Part shown: positions 8,998 through 17,639 of the stretch, piece after piece | How positions within the stretch are numbered: the stretch's first letter is position 1 | Layout of the letters: each line of letters begins with the position of its first letter | DNA from: CAZGXI01 sp964529715 | Lineage (GTDB): Bacteria; Chloroflexota; Anaerolineae; Aggregatilineales; Ch27 | Direction of reading: 5' to 3' | NCBI GenBank assembly: GCA_964529715.1 | Contig: CAZGXI010000023.1 | Coordinates: 1 to 64,000 of the forward strand | Length of the DNA: 64,000 nucleotides | Position numbers and translations under genes: made by a program | The notes under the pieces: generated by a model | Told to the model about the DNA's origin: nothing | What the model saw: the letters and a program-made list of their open reading frames with translations, nothing else | Databases searched by the model: none

Positions 8998-10371
8998 ATG
9001 AGCGACCTCTTTGACTACGTCCGGGAACAGCGTGCCGAGACGATCAAGCCCCTGGCGGCGCGGATGCGTCCGCGCACGTTGGAGGAATTCATCGGCCAGG
9101 AAGAGATTATCGGTACAGGGCGGTTGCTGCGCCGCGCCATCGAGGCCGACCAGCTCTCTTCGATCATCCTGTGGGGTCCGCCGGGCACAGGCAAGACCGC
9201 TCTGGCAAATGTGATCGCCAACACCACGCGCCGCCACTTTTCCACGATCAACGCCGTTACCTCTGGCATTGCGGACTTGCGCGAAGTCGTGGCCCAGGCC
9301 AAAGACCGCCTGGGCATGTACAACCAGGGCACGGTGCTGTTTATCGACGAGATTCACCGCTGGAACAAGGCGCAGCAGGACGCCCTGCTGCCGCATGTCG
9401 AGGACGGCTCGGTGGTGCTGATCGGCGCGACGACGGAGAATCCGTTCTTCAGCCTGATCAATCCGCTGCTGTCGCGCAGCCGCGTCTTCCGCCTGACGCC
9501 GCTCTCCGACGACCACGTGCGGCTGATTGTCCGCCGTGCATTGAACGATTCTGAGCGCGGACTCGGCAATCTAAATGTTCTGCTGGAGGACGACGCGCTG
9601 GAGCATCTGGTCCACGTGGCCGGGGGCGATGCGCGCAGCGCCCTCAACGCCCTGGAGCTGGCCGTGCAAACCACACCGCCGGACGCGCTGGGCGTCATCC
9701 GCATCGATCTGGCCGTTGCGCAGGAGAGCATTCAGCAGCGGGCGGTGCGCTATGACCGGGGCGAGGACGAGCACTACGACACGATCAGCGCCTTTATTAA
9801 GTCGGTGCGCGGCTCCGACCCCGACGCGGCGCTGTATTGGATGGCGAAGATGATCCACGCCGGCGAAGACCCGCGCTTCATCCTGCGGCGGATGTTCATT
9901 CTGGCGAGCGAGGACATCGGGCTGGCCGACCCGCGCGCGATCACGGTGGTGGCGTCGGCGGCGCAGGCGTTCGAGTGGGTGGGGATGCCGGAGGGGACGT
10001 ACTTCCTCTCGGAGGCGTGCCTGTATCTCGCTACCGCGCCCAAGAGCAACAGCGCCGGGGCGATCTGGAAGGCGCTGGCGCGCATCGAGAGCGAGGGCGC
10101 GGGCGAAGTGCCGCCTTATCTGCGCGACAAGTCGGATACGCTGCGCGGCGCCGCCCAGGCGCGTTACCGGGAGACGATGGGCGACATGGGCGCGTACCAG
10201 TACCCGCACGACTTCCCCGGCGGATGGGTAGCGCAGAAGTACCTGCCGCTGGACATGGAGCCGCCCGGCTGGTATCAGCCGAAGGACATCGGGTACGAAA
10301 AGGAAGTCAAGGAACGGATGGAGCGAATCAGGACGGCACTTCAGACGACTCACAGGGGCGAGGGCAGATGA
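8998..10371 (+). CDS. rarA: Replication-associated recombination protein A, AAA+ ATPase
   Basis: RarA (MgsA) is a clamp-loader-like AAA+ ATPase that acts at stalled replication forks. The 457-residue protein is of normal family length and begins with the typical RPRTLEEFIGQE motif. Walker A is GPPGTGKT (about 59-66), Walker B is FIDEIHRW (about 114-121), and a sensor region ATTENPFF follows (about 144-151). The C-terminal half carries the conserved tetramerisation region (AQARYRETMGD..., PHDFPGGWVAQKYLP). It appears monocistronic; the minus-strand PIN remnant overlaps its last 44 bases. Confidence 0.97.
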   Translation: MSDLFDYVREQRAETIKPLAARMRPRTLEEFIGQEEIIGTGRLLRRAIEADQLSSIILWGPPGTGKTALANVIANTTRRHFSTINAVTSGIADLREVVAQAKDRLGMYNQGTVLFIDEIHRWNKAQQDALLPHVEDGSVVLIGATTENPFFSLINPLLSRSRVFRLTPLSDDHVRLIVRRALNDSERGLGNLNVLLEDDALEHLVHVAGGDARSALNALELAVQTTPPDALGVIRIDLAVAQESIQQRAVRYDRGEDEHYDTISAFIKSVRGSDPDAALYWMAKMIHAGEDPRFILRRMFILASEDIGLADPRAITVVASAAQAFEWVGMPEGTYFLSEACLYLATAPKSNSAGAIWKALARIESEGAGEVPPYLRDKSDTLRGAAQARYRETMGDMGAYQYPHDFPGGWVAQKYLPLDMEPPGWYQPKDIGYEKEVKERMERIRTALQTTHRGEGR

Positions 10372-10519
10372 CCGAGAAATCGCGGCGGTCCAGCGTCAGG
10401 ATGCGCCTGACGCCTGCGCGCTCAGCAATGGCGGTGATGGCCGCGTCCACGAGGTCGCGGCGCGCTTCGGGATAGGACTCAATGATGTCAGCGGCGCGGT
10501 CATGGCATTTCCTCCTCAA
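10328..10519 (-). pseudogene. Truncated PIN-domain (VapC-like) fragment
   Basis: The 63-codon frame contains DLVDAAITAIAERAGVRRILTLDRRDFSVI. This is the C-terminal signature of VapC-type PIN ribonucleases (conserved Asp, AERxGVRRILTLDRRDF). The first 60-80 residues of a PIN domain, including the first catalytic Asp, are missing, and no antitoxin is adjacent. The frame's 3' end overlaps the rarA terminus by 44 bp. The best reading is a decayed remnant of a toxin-antitoxin locus. Confidence 0.65.
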
Positions 10520-10545
10520 CCCGTTCCTGTCTTATTTTACCACAC

Positions 10546-10881
10546 TCATCCCGCCAGAAAGCCGAAGTCCACGTAATAACAGCGCCCACCCTCGGCCCCT
10601 TCACAGGCGACCTCGCCGTGTTCCTTGAAGACGAAAACCGTCGGGTCGTGGCGCTTGAGCTTCTTTTTCAGCGTGTTCCACTGCGACCTGGTCGGCTGCG
10701 CTTCGCCTGGCTGCAAGGTGAAGTAAGCCGGGTCGAACACGGCGCGGTAGTGGCCGTCATCGTACTGGATCAGTTCGACCAGCAGGGTATCGTCGGGGTG
10801 ATCTTTGGTGGTCAGGATGGCGGAAATGAAGTCGAATGCGGCCTCGAAGCTGCGCGGTTGGAAGTTGGGCAGGTCTTTCAT
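10546..10881 (-). CDS. Hypothetical protein
   Basis: A 111-residue soluble protein starting MKDLPNFQPRSFEAAFDFI. The start was chosen over an upstream frame extension because GGAG lies at suitable spacing and the extension would cover a perfect palindrome. The middle (VELIQYDDGHYRAVFDPAYF) looks like an alpha/beta domain and the C-terminus is GRCYYVDFGFLAG. The family was not recognised. It is the last gene of a minus-strand set with the unknown protein at 10951-11604 and the GTPase at 11746-12462. Confidence 0.6.
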   Translation of the reverse strand: MKDLPNFQPRSFEAAFDFISAILTTKDHPDDTLLVELIQYDDGHYRAVFDPAYFTLQPGEAQPTRSQWNTLKKKLKRHDPTVFVFKEHGEVACEGAEGGRCYYVDFGFLAG

Positions 10882-10904
10882 CGGGTTGGCTCCGCTGAAA
10901 AACG

Positions 10905-10935
10905 GTAGTAAGGACACGGCATGCCGTGTCCCTAC
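10905..10935. repeat. Intergenic 20-bp perfect palindrome with extended arms
   Basis: GGACACGGCATGCCGTGTCC (10912-10931) is a perfect 20-bp palindrome, extended outward by GTAG and CTAC. It lies between two minus-strand genes. No T-run follows on either strand, so a terminator role is not supported. Confidence 0.7.
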
Positions 10936-10950
10936 CAAATCGATAGAACG

Positions 10951-11604
10951 TTACCCGCTCAGGTCGATGACATGCGCCTCTTTGATGCTGCGTGCCAGGG
11001 CAAGCGGGATCGCCACCAGCGCCGACTCGTCGCGGTGATCGAGCGCCAGCGTGGTGAGCGAACAGGCGCACGGTCCGCCTCCCAGCGCCCGCAACCGCCG
11101 AGACGTGACGATGGTCAGCACCGCCGCCTCGACAACGCGCCATTCTTCCGGGCTGATGTAGGGATAGGCCAGCACGATCTGACCGTGCTTGCGGCGCATC
11201 TTGGGCACGGCCCGGTCGAGAATGCGCTTCCAACGCCAGAAGGTGAGCAGACTGTTGGCCGCATCGCGCACGGCCTCTGGTAGCGTGACCAGCCGCAGGG
11301 TCAGCACAGCCGGGCAGGCCTCGGCGTCGAGGAGCATGATTTCCGCCCGGCGGATGCCGCGCCGCCCGCTTTCGTCGGCCTGATCCGTTACGGTCACTTC
11401 TGAGAAAGCGACCTGTCGTCCGTCGTCCAGGGAAAAACACTTGAGCGACCGCGCGCCGACGAACTGCCCCCAGCCCTGGCCGCGCGGCATGGCATGGCGC
11501 CAGATGGTCTTGAGCGCCGCCTCGCCGATGCCGTTTGTCGGCGTGGTGAACTGGTAGCCGGGCCGGCTGCCGTCTAGCACGTATTCAAGGGTGAGTGTTT
11601 GCAT
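10951..11604 (-). CDS. GTPase-neighbour protein of unknown function
   Basis: A 217-residue protein starting MQTLTLEYVLDGSRPGYQF. Features are a beta-rich N-terminal half (LKCFSLDDGRQVAFSEVTVTDQADESGRRG, about 60-90) and a helical C-terminal half with RWKRILDRAVPKMRRKHGQI. The pattern of the N-terminal half loosely recalls the N-terminal domain of GTPase-associated protein 1 in NTP-dependent conflict systems, and a small GTPase is directly upstream. That resemblance is from memory and is weak. It is separated from the GTPase by 141 bp filled with inverted heptamer repeats. Confidence 0.6.
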   Translation of the reverse strand: MQTLTLEYVLDGSRPGYQFTTPTNGIGEAALKTIWRHAMPRGQGWGQFVGARSLKCFSLDDGRQVAFSEVTVTDQADESGRRGIRRAEIMLLDAEACPAVLTLRLVTLPEAVRDAANSLLTFWRWKRILDRAVPKMRRKHGQIVLAYPYISPEEWRVVEAAVLTIVTSRRLRALGGGPCACSLTTLALDHRDESALVAIPLALARSIKEAHVIDLSG

Positions 11605-11615
11605 GTTCCAAAAGC

Positions 11616-11751
11616 CATCAGCCGTCAGCAATCAGCAGACAGCACTCAGCTGTCAGAGGGAGCGCCTGTCTTCAACGGGATGTCCAGGTGTTATGGTAAA
11701 CCACTGTCTATTAACTGCCAATCGCCAATTGCTAACAGCTGATCGCTACAG
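11616..11751. repeat. Inverted heptamer arrays without an enclosed gene
   Basis: Left array 11616-11650: CATCAGC, CGTCAGC, AATCAGC, AGACAGC, ACTCAGC. Right array 11717-11751: GCCAATC, GCCAATT, GCTAACA, GCTGATC, GCTACAG. The units are 7 bp and the two arrays point in opposite senses around a 66-bp core. The geometry is the same as the arrays at 66-93 and 484-511, but there is no gene inside. The last right-hand unit covers the stop codon of the GTPase gene. Confidence 0.65.
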
Positions 11752-12462
11752 CTTTTTCGGCTTCGGACGGATGGCGTTGAAGAAGCGGGTCATCGCCTCA
11801 CTGACGCCCGCACCGGTCACGAGACTGGTCGCCGCGATCATGTAGGCATAGCCCAGCCGCTCGGACTGCGATTTGAGCCGCCGGGTTTCGTTGCGATATT
11901 CATCCAGTAGATCGCCGAGCGTCTTCTCGCTGCCCCACAGGTCGGCCTTGTTGATGACCAGCAAGAACATCTTGAGATTCTTGGCGGCAGCCGGTTCTTC
12001 GTCGATCATTTGCAACACAAAGTTGAGTGCGTCTTTGTGCTGCGGCGGATTGGTATGGTCCATCATGAAGACGATGCCGCGCGGCCTGGCGTGCCGGAAC
12101 AGGTCCAGCCAGTCGGTTTCCCACATGGCGTATTCGCCGCCCACGTCCCGACCCGGCTTGAGCCGCATGTGCTGGCTGCCGATGTTCGAGCCGAAGACGG
12201 GTACGGGGTCGCCGCCCGCTGCCGTCGGTTCGGGATCAAAGTCGGCCAGGTAGGCTGTGTCGCGCCGGAGCCATTCCAGCAGCGTCGTCTTGCCGGATTG
12301 CCGGTAGCCGAGCACGATGAACGGCAGGCCTAGCACGCGGACGTAAGCGAAATCCACCAGCGCGTTGGCGCTGCCGCTGACGCTGCTGGGGATCAGGTTG
12401 TTCAATGTCCCGACAATAATGGAGATGATGCGATCTCCCAACGTCGGCTGACCATCGGTCAT
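11746..12462 (-). CDS. Small P-loop GTPase
   Basis: The 238-residue protein carries Walker A GYRQSGKT (about 56-63), a G4 motif NKAD in LLVINKADLW, and a G5-like AATS. A hydrophobic N-terminal stretch (about 10-50) precedes the G-domain and may attach to membrane or partner. G3 is not canonical: the expected DxxG is represented only by DVGG. The start at MTDGQP is supported by AGGA six bases upstream. The downstream genes at 10951 and 10546 lie on the same strand. It does not match Era, Der, Obg or the translation GTPases. A bacterial Ras-like or conflict-system GTPase is possible. Confidence 0.75.
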   Translation of the reverse strand: MTDGQPTLGDRIISIIVGTLNNLIPSSVSGSANALVDFAYVRVLGLPFIVLGYRQSGKTTLLEWLRRDTAYLADFDPEPTAAGGDPVPVFGSNIGSQHMRLKPGRDVGGEYAMWETDWLDLFRHARPRGIVFMMDHTNPPQHKDALNFVLQMIDEEPAAAKNLKMFLLVINKADLWGSEKTLGDLLDEYRNETRRLKSQSERLGYAYMIAATSLVTGAGVSEAMTRFFNAIRPKPKKL

Positions 12463-12571
12463 CGGAATCCTGCCTTCACACACACGAGCTTGACCTTACC
12501 TGTGTATCTCTTCTACGCACAAGCGGCGGCGGAGTTGCTGGCAGGGCATCGGAGCTTCGCCGCCGCGATGC

Positions 12572-13549
12572 TCATATCCCCAACACCGGGTGCGGCTGGT
12601 AAGGCGCTTCGAGAATGGCGATTTCCTCCGCCGAGAGCTTGATTTCCAGGGCGGCGACGGCTTCTTCCAGGTGGTGCATTTTGCTCGCGCCGATGATCGG
12701 GCTGGTGACGCCGGGTTTGTGTAACATCCAGGCTAGGGCGATTTGTGCGGGTGAGCAGCCGCGCTGTTTCGCCAGTTCTGCCGCGCAGTCTGCCACGATA
12801 AAATCGGCGTCCTGGTAGTACATGGCATGGGCGTAGCGGTCGCTCCTGGCGCGTGTCGTCTCACCGCCTCGGTCGGGTGTGCGGTTGCCTGCCAGGAAGC
12901 CGCGCGCCAGTGGACTCCAGGGAATCACACCGATGCCCTGGTTGATGCATAACGGGATCATCTCGCGCTCTTCCTCGCGGTAGATCAGGTTGTAGTGGTT
13001 CTGCATGGCAACAAAGCGCGACCAGCCGTGCAGGTCGGATGTGTATAATGCCTGCGCGAACTGCCAGGCGTACATGCTCGACGCGCCGAGGTACAGCGCC
13101 TTGCCCGCCCGCACCACATCATTCAGGGCCTCCAGTGTTTCCTCGATGGGTGTTTCGGCGTCCCAGCGGTGAATCTGGTAAAGGTCCACATAATCGGTGC
13201 CCAGGCGGCGCAGCGAATTGTCGATTGACTTCATGATGTGCTTGCGCGACAGCCCCCGGTCGTTCGGGGCATCGCTCATGGCGTTGTAGACCTTCGTGGC
13301 GATCACGACCTCGTCGCGTTTGGCGAAGTCGCGCAGGGCGCGGCCCAGCACTTCTTCGCTCATGCCGAGCGAATACATATCTGCCGTGTCGAAGAAATTG
13401 ATGCCCAGTTCCAGCGCCCGCCGGATGAAAGGGCGTCCCTGCTCTTCCGACAGTACCCAATCGCGCCACTTCGGATCGCCGTAGGTCATCGTGCCCAGGC
13501 ACAGACGCGACACCCGGAGTCCGGTCTTGCCCAAATGGACGTAATCCAC
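12572..13549 (-). CDS. Aldo/keto reductase
   Basis: The 325-residue NADPH-dependent oxidoreductase has the (beta/alpha)8 signatures of the family: LGKTGLRVSRLCLGTMTYG at the N-terminus, catalytic D-x4-Y in FFDTADMYSLG, the Lys in VVIATKVYN, and the His in VDLYQIHRWD. The C-terminal coenzyme site reads SPIIGASKMHHLEEA. It is closest to the AKR subgroup with bacterial YajO/ion-channel beta-like members. Substrate is unknown. The start is GTG with AGGAAA at good spacing. A palindromic repeat lies just upstream (13593-13620). Confidence 0.93.
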   Translation of the reverse strand: MDYVHLGKTGLRVSRLCLGTMTYGDPKWRDWVLSEEQGRPFIRRALELGINFFDTADMYSLGMSEEVLGRALRDFAKRDEVVIATKVYNAMSDAPNDRGLSRKHIMKSIDNSLRRLGTDYVDLYQIHRWDAETPIEETLEALNDVVRAGKALYLGASSMYAWQFAQALYTSDLHGWSRFVAMQNHYNLIYREEEREMIPLCINQGIGVIPWSPLARGFLAGNRTPDRGGETTRARSDRYAHAMYYQDADFIVADCAAELAKQRGCSPAQIALAWMLHKPGVTSPIIGASKMHHLEEAVAALEIKLSAEEIAILEAPYQPHPVLGI

Positions 13550-13592
13550 GTTTGTTTCCTTTCTAAAGACGCGGCGCTCTTAGCCGGAAATT

Positions 13593-13620
13593 GTAGCGGC
13601 GGAGTGCACCCCGCCGCTAC
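13593..13620. repeat. Intergenic palindrome, GTAGCGGCGGA family copy 3
   Basis: GTAGCGGCGG (13593-13602) and CCGCCGCTAC (13611-13620) are perfect 10-bp arms around GAGTGCAC. The flanks AAATT and CTTTTG resemble the other copies. It lies between the aldo/keto reductase and ctaB, both on the minus strand. Confidence 0.75.
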
Positions 13621-13645
13621 CTTTTGTCTTTGGTGGTTTATCTTT

Positions 13646-14575
13646 TTAAAGGATCGTCGCTGCGCAGATCATCAGCAGCACGACGGCGAGATAGATGTTC
13701 GATCCCTTGAACAGCACCATCGCTTGCTGGCCCTGGCGCCCTTCGCTCTCGATTCGCAACAGCTTGACCGACTCGATGATCAGCCATAACGTCGCCAATC
13801 CTACCGGGATAAGGTATAGCGCACCGAGGGTAGGGTGTGTCGCCAACAGCAGGGCGATCAGGCCGGTCATGCCCATGTGAACCAGCGTCCAGGCCGTTGC
13901 GCGCCCGGCGGGCATGACCACCGGCAGCATCGGCACGCGGGCATGAGCGTAATCCTTGCGGTAGACCAGCGCCAGACTCCAGAAGTGGCTGGGACTCCAG
14001 GTAAACAGCAGCGCCGCCAGCAGCAGCGCACCGGGATCGGCCCAATGACCGACCGCCGCCGATCCGCTGAGCACGGCACAGCTCCCCGCCGCGCCGCCGA
14101 TAACCACGTTCAGCAGCGTGCGCGGCTTGAGCCAGACAGTATACACGCCGATGTAAATCAGCGCGCCCAGGCCCAAAAAGAAGGCCAGTTCGGGATTTCC
14201 TGCCAGCAGCGCCAGCCCCACCGCGCCTAAGATCAGCCCTACGCCGATGGCGGCAGCCCAAAGGGGCTTTACCTGTCCGGTCGCCAGGGGGCGGCGGCTG
14301 GTGCGCTTCATCAGAGGATCGGTGTGGCGTTCGAGATACTGATTCAGTGCGCCGGAGCCGCCCGCCGCCATCGCGCCGGTCAGCGTGACCAGCAGCATCG
14401 CGCCGAAGGTTGGCCTGCCGCCCGCGCCGAGCATCGCGCCGCCCCAGGCCGCAAACAGCAGCAGCACCACGATCCGCGCCTTAAGCAGCACGGCCAGTGT
14501 CCCCAACACGTTTCGCAGCGACGAAGGCCCCACCGCTGCGACCGTCGCCGACATTTTTTCAGAAGTATAGGTCAT
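13646..14575 (-). CDS. ctaB: Protoheme IX farnesyltransferase (heme O synthase)
   Basis: CtaB transfers farnesyl diphosphate to protoheme to make heme O for cytochrome oxidases. The 309-residue polytopic membrane protein has the UbiA-family motif N-x3-D in ALNQYLERHTDPLMKRTSRRPL (about 93-115), the family-typical second loop with YTVWLKPRTLLNVVIGG and a WSPSHFWSLAL segment, with about nine membrane helices. The ATG at 14575 is preferred over a TTG two codons upstream. No oxidase subunits are adjacent. Confidence 0.95.
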   Translation of the reverse strand: MTYTSEKMSATVAAVGPSSLRNVLGTLAVLLKARIVVLLLFAAWGGAMLGAGGRPTFGAMLLVTLTGAMAAGGSGALNQYLERHTDPLMKRTSRRPLATGQVKPLWAAAIGVGLILGAVGLALLAGNPELAFFLGLGALIYIGVYTVWLKPRTLLNVVIGGAAGSCAVLSGSAAVGHWADPGALLLAALLFTWSPSHFWSLALVYRKDYAHARVPMLPVVMPAGRATAWTLVHMGMTGLIALLLATHPTLGALYLIPVGLATLWLIIESVKLLRIESEGRQGQQAMVLFKGSNIYLAVVLLMICAATIL

Positions 14576-14748
14576 GACCAAAATCTTTCTAGCGGGCGTG
14601 GCGAAATTTCCTCATATCTTCAGATGCGCTGAGAGCGGGGAAGTTACGTCAGGCAGAAGGCGCGCATCCTTATACATGATAAATGATAGCCGTTTTGTGA
14701 AATTTTGCCACAATTCCCACTCCCTCCCCGCGATCTGTCCTGGCGGCG

Positions 14749-15711
14749 TCAGCGCAGGATCAGGAACGACGCTGCGGTAAAGACGATGTATCCCAACAAC
14801 AACAACCCAGATTGCCAGCGATCCAGCCGCTGGTTGAGCGAGAATGGCAGCAGCAGGGCTGAGAAACCGATCATCACCGGAAACTCGAACCGGAGCAGGC
14901 CCTCTTCAACCCCTACCGGCCTGAAGATAGAGGTCAGGCCCAGGATCATCAGGATATTGGCGACGTTGGAGCCGACGACGTTCCCAATGGCGATGTCGCT
15001 TTCTTTGCGTAGGGCTGCCATGAACGATGTCGCCAGTTCGGGCAGCGACGTGCCGATGGCGACCACCGTGATACCGATGATCAATTCACTCACGCCCAGG
15101 TCGCTGGCAATGCCGACGGCACCGTCCACCAGCAGGCGCGCGCCCAGCACCAGCACGCCGATTCCCAACACCAATCGGACCAGTTCGCGCCAGCGATTGA
15201 CCTGATTGACCAGGTGCTCATAAGCCTCAAACTCGTCGAGTTCCGGCGCGATTTCCTGCTGGTCGCGCCGCGCGGCCAGGTAGGAGAAAGCGTTGAAGGC
15301 GATGAAACCGATGAACATGGCAACCCCATCGATCTGGCTGATCGACCCGTCCAGCGCGAAGAGCAGCGCAGCGATGCAGACCCCGATCATGATCGGGATT
15401 TCACGCCGAATTAACTGCCACTGGACGGCGATGGGATAGAGCAGGCCGGTGAGTCCCAGGATCAGGCCGATATTGGCGATATTCGACCCCAGGATGTTGC
15501 CGATGACGATGTCGCTATGTTCCTGGATGGCCGCATTCAAACTGACCAGCAGCTCCGGCGCGGACGTGCCGAAAGCGACGACCGTCAGGCCGATGACCAG
15601 CGATGACACCCCGAAAGAACTTGCCAGGCGGCTGGCACCTTTAACCAGCCAATCGCCCCCAAAAAATAGCCCGACCAGGCCGAGCGCAACCAATACGATG
15701 TCTGTGAGCAT
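14749..15711 (-). CDS. Calcium/sodium antiporter, CaCA family (YrbG type)
   Basis: The 320-residue inner-membrane exchanger is built from two inverted alpha-repeats: GTSAPELLVSLNAA with GNILGSNIANIGLILG in the first half, and GTSLPELATSFMAA with GNVVGSNVANILMILG in the second. These carry the ion-coordinating residues of the family. A short acidic cytoplasmic loop (about 145-165, EIAPELDEFEAYEH) joins the halves. Length and about ten helices fit bacterial YrbG. It lies 30 bp downstream of the Hcy methyltransferase-MTHFR gene on the same strand, perhaps as a read-through neighbour. Confidence 0.95.
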   Translation of the reverse strand: MLTDIVLVALGLVGLFFGGDWLVKGASRLASSFGVSSLVIGLTVVAFGTSAPELLVSLNAAIQEHSDIVIGNILGSNIANIGLILGLTGLLYPIAVQWQLIRREIPIMIGVCIAALLFALDGSISQIDGVAMFIGFIAFNAFSYLAARRDQQEIAPELDEFEAYEHLVNQVNRWRELVRLVLGIGVLVLGARLLVDGAVGIASDLGVSELIIGITVVAIGTSLPELATSFMAALRKESDIAIGNVVGSNVANILMILGLTSIFRPVGVEEGLLRFEFPVMIGFSALLLPFSLNQRLDRWQSGLLLLGYIVFTAASFLILR

Positions 15712-15741
15712 CCGACAACCTTTCTTTTTGAATCGCTCCGA

Positions 15742-17622
15742 TTAAGGTGTGTTCGGTACAGTTGCCGCGTCGATCACCTCGGCGGCCAGTTCGTAATGGC
15801 CGAACGCCGGGATGATGTAAACCCCTTGGACCATATCTTTGATCTGGACCAGCAGTTCACGGGCAATGCGCACTCCCTCGAAGGGCGCGTTCTCGTCTGC
15901 CTGCTCAATGCGGTGGAAAATCGCGTCGGGGATGGTGATGCCGGGAATCTCGTTGTGCAAAAAGCGCGCGTGTTTGAGTCCGTACAGCGGCATGATGCCC
16001 ATCAGCACGGGCAGGGCCAGCGGCTCGCCCTGAAGTTCTGCATAGCGCCTAAGAAAACGCTCGATGGTCGCCGGGTCGAAAACGGGCTGACCCAGGGCGA
16101 AGTCGGCCCCGGCGTCGATTTTCTTGCGCAGCGTCTTGATCTCGCGGTCGAGGTTGTCCGCGCCCATGTTCACCGCGCAGCCGACGGTGAACGAGGTTGG
16201 CTGACCAATGGAGTTGCCCGCCTGGTCTACGCCCCGGTTCATCTTTTGCTTGACCAGTTCGATCAGGCCGGAGGGTGTCACGTCGTAATTATCCATTGCT
16301 TCGGGATAGTCGCCGATGTGGGTGGGATCGCCCATCACCACGAACAGGTTGCGCAGACCCAGCGCGTGCGCTGCCAGTAGATCGCCCTGGATGCGCAGCA
16401 GATTCCGCCCGCGCGTGGGGAAGTGCAACACCGTCTCGATTCCCAGGCGCGATTGGATGAAGTGGCACACCGCCCAGGGACTCATACGCATCCGGGCGGT
16501 CGGGCTGTCGGCGATATTGAGCATGGTTGCCCCGGCGTCCTGCAAAAGCTGTGCGGCAGCGTGGAGCTTTTGGGGGATGAAGCTGCGCGGCGGGTGCATT
16601 TCCACTGTGATGATGAAGTGGCCTTCCTTCAGGTAGCGGGAAAGCGCGGTAGGGCGTTCCACAACCTCACCCTGTTCCTCCTGACGTGGTTCGGTCGCCT
16701 GGACCTGGGGCAGGGGGTGCGAGGGGTGATCCAGTTCGGCGCGCATGGCGGCGACGTGACCTGCTGTTGTGCCGCAGCAGCCGCCGATCAGCCGTGCGCC
16801 GATGGCCTGGAAGGTGAGGGCATAGTCGGCGAAGTATTCCGGCGTGGCCGGGTACATCATGCGCCCGCCGACGGCCTGCGGAAAACCCGCGTTGGGCATG
16901 GCCGAAAGGATCGCCTCCGGGGCGGCCTGGCGCATGTTTTGCAAGATGCGCGCGATCTGGGCCGGGCCGCCGCCGCAGTTGACGCCGAGCACGTCGGCCC
17001 CGGCCTGAGCAAGGTCGCGGGCCACGCGCGCCGGGAGATCACCCATCAGGGTGCGGTCATCTTCGGCGAAGGTCACATGCGCGATTACGGGCACGCCCGG
17101 CGCGACCTCATGCGCCGCCGCCAGGGCTTCCAGGATTTCGCCCAGGTCGCTGAACGTTTCCAGCAGGATCGCTTCCGCGCCGGCCCCGGCCAGCGCCGCG
17201 ATCTGCTCTGCAAAGGCGGCGCGCGCCTCCTCCGGCTTCACACGGCCATAGGGCTTCAGCCGCACTCCCAACGGCCCCACCGACCCGGCCACGTAGATTC
17301 GTTCCGGGTGGTCGCTTTCGTTGGCGGCCTGGCGGGCCAAGTTCACCCCTGCGGCGTTGATCGCCGCCACCTGTTCTTCCAGGCCATGCTTGCTCAATTT
17401 GTAGCGGTTCGCGCCGAAGGTATTCGTTTCCAGCAGTTCCGCCCCGGCCTGCACGAAATCGCGGTGGATGCGCAGCACCAGGTCCGGTTGGGTCAGGTTC
17501 AATTCATCGAAGCAGGCGTCGATGGGCACGCCGTGTGTATGCAGGGTCGTGCCCATGGCCCCGTCGGCCAGGAGGGGGGGGTCTTGTTGGAGACGCTGTA
17601 GAAATGGGAGCTTTGTAGGCAT
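15742..17622 (-). CDS. Bifunctional homocysteine S-methyltransferase / methylenetetrahydrofolate reductase
   Basis: The 626-residue fusion combines an N-terminal homocysteine-binding domain (about 1-290; LADGAMGTTLHTHG, and Zn-ligand Cys in VNCGGGP and IGGCCGT) with a C-terminal MTHFR TIM barrel (about 320-600; ITVEMHPPRSF, FVVMGDPTHIGDYP). It should make 5-methyl-THF and methylate homocysteine, as in YitJ-type proteins. The start MPTKLPFLQ was chosen because the longer frame upstream is non-homologous. It is the last member of the metH-add cluster. The co-occurrence with full MetH suggests the MTHFR half supplies MetH. Confidence 0.95.
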   Translation of the reverse strand: MPTKLPFLQRLQQDPPLLADGAMGTTLHTHGVPIDACFDELNLTQPDLVLRIHRDFVQAGAELLETNTFGANRYKLSKHGLEEQVAAINAAGVNLARQAANESDHPERIYVAGSVGPLGVRLKPYGRVKPEEARAAFAEQIAALAGAGAEAILLETFSDLGEILEALAAAHEVAPGVPVIAHVTFAEDDRTLMGDLPARVARDLAQAGADVLGVNCGGGPAQIARILQNMRQAAPEAILSAMPNAGFPQAVGGRMMYPATPEYFADYALTFQAIGARLIGGCCGTTAGHVAAMRAELDHPSHPLPQVQATEPRQEEQGEVVERPTALSRYLKEGHFIITVEMHPPRSFIPQKLHAAAQLLQDAGATMLNIADSPTARMRMSPWAVCHFIQSRLGIETVLHFPTRGRNLLRIQGDLLAAHALGLRNLFVVMGDPTHIGDYPEAMDNYDVTPSGLIELVKQKMNRGVDQAGNSIGQPTSFTVGCAVNMGADNLDREIKTLRKKIDAGADFALGQPVFDPATIERFLRRYAELQGEPLALPVLMGIMPLYGLKHARFLHNEIPGITIPDAIFHRIEQADENAPFEGVRIARELLVQIKDMVQGVYIIPAFGHYELAAEVIDAATVPNTP

Positions 17623-17639
17623 GGTTGTGTTTTCCCGAA

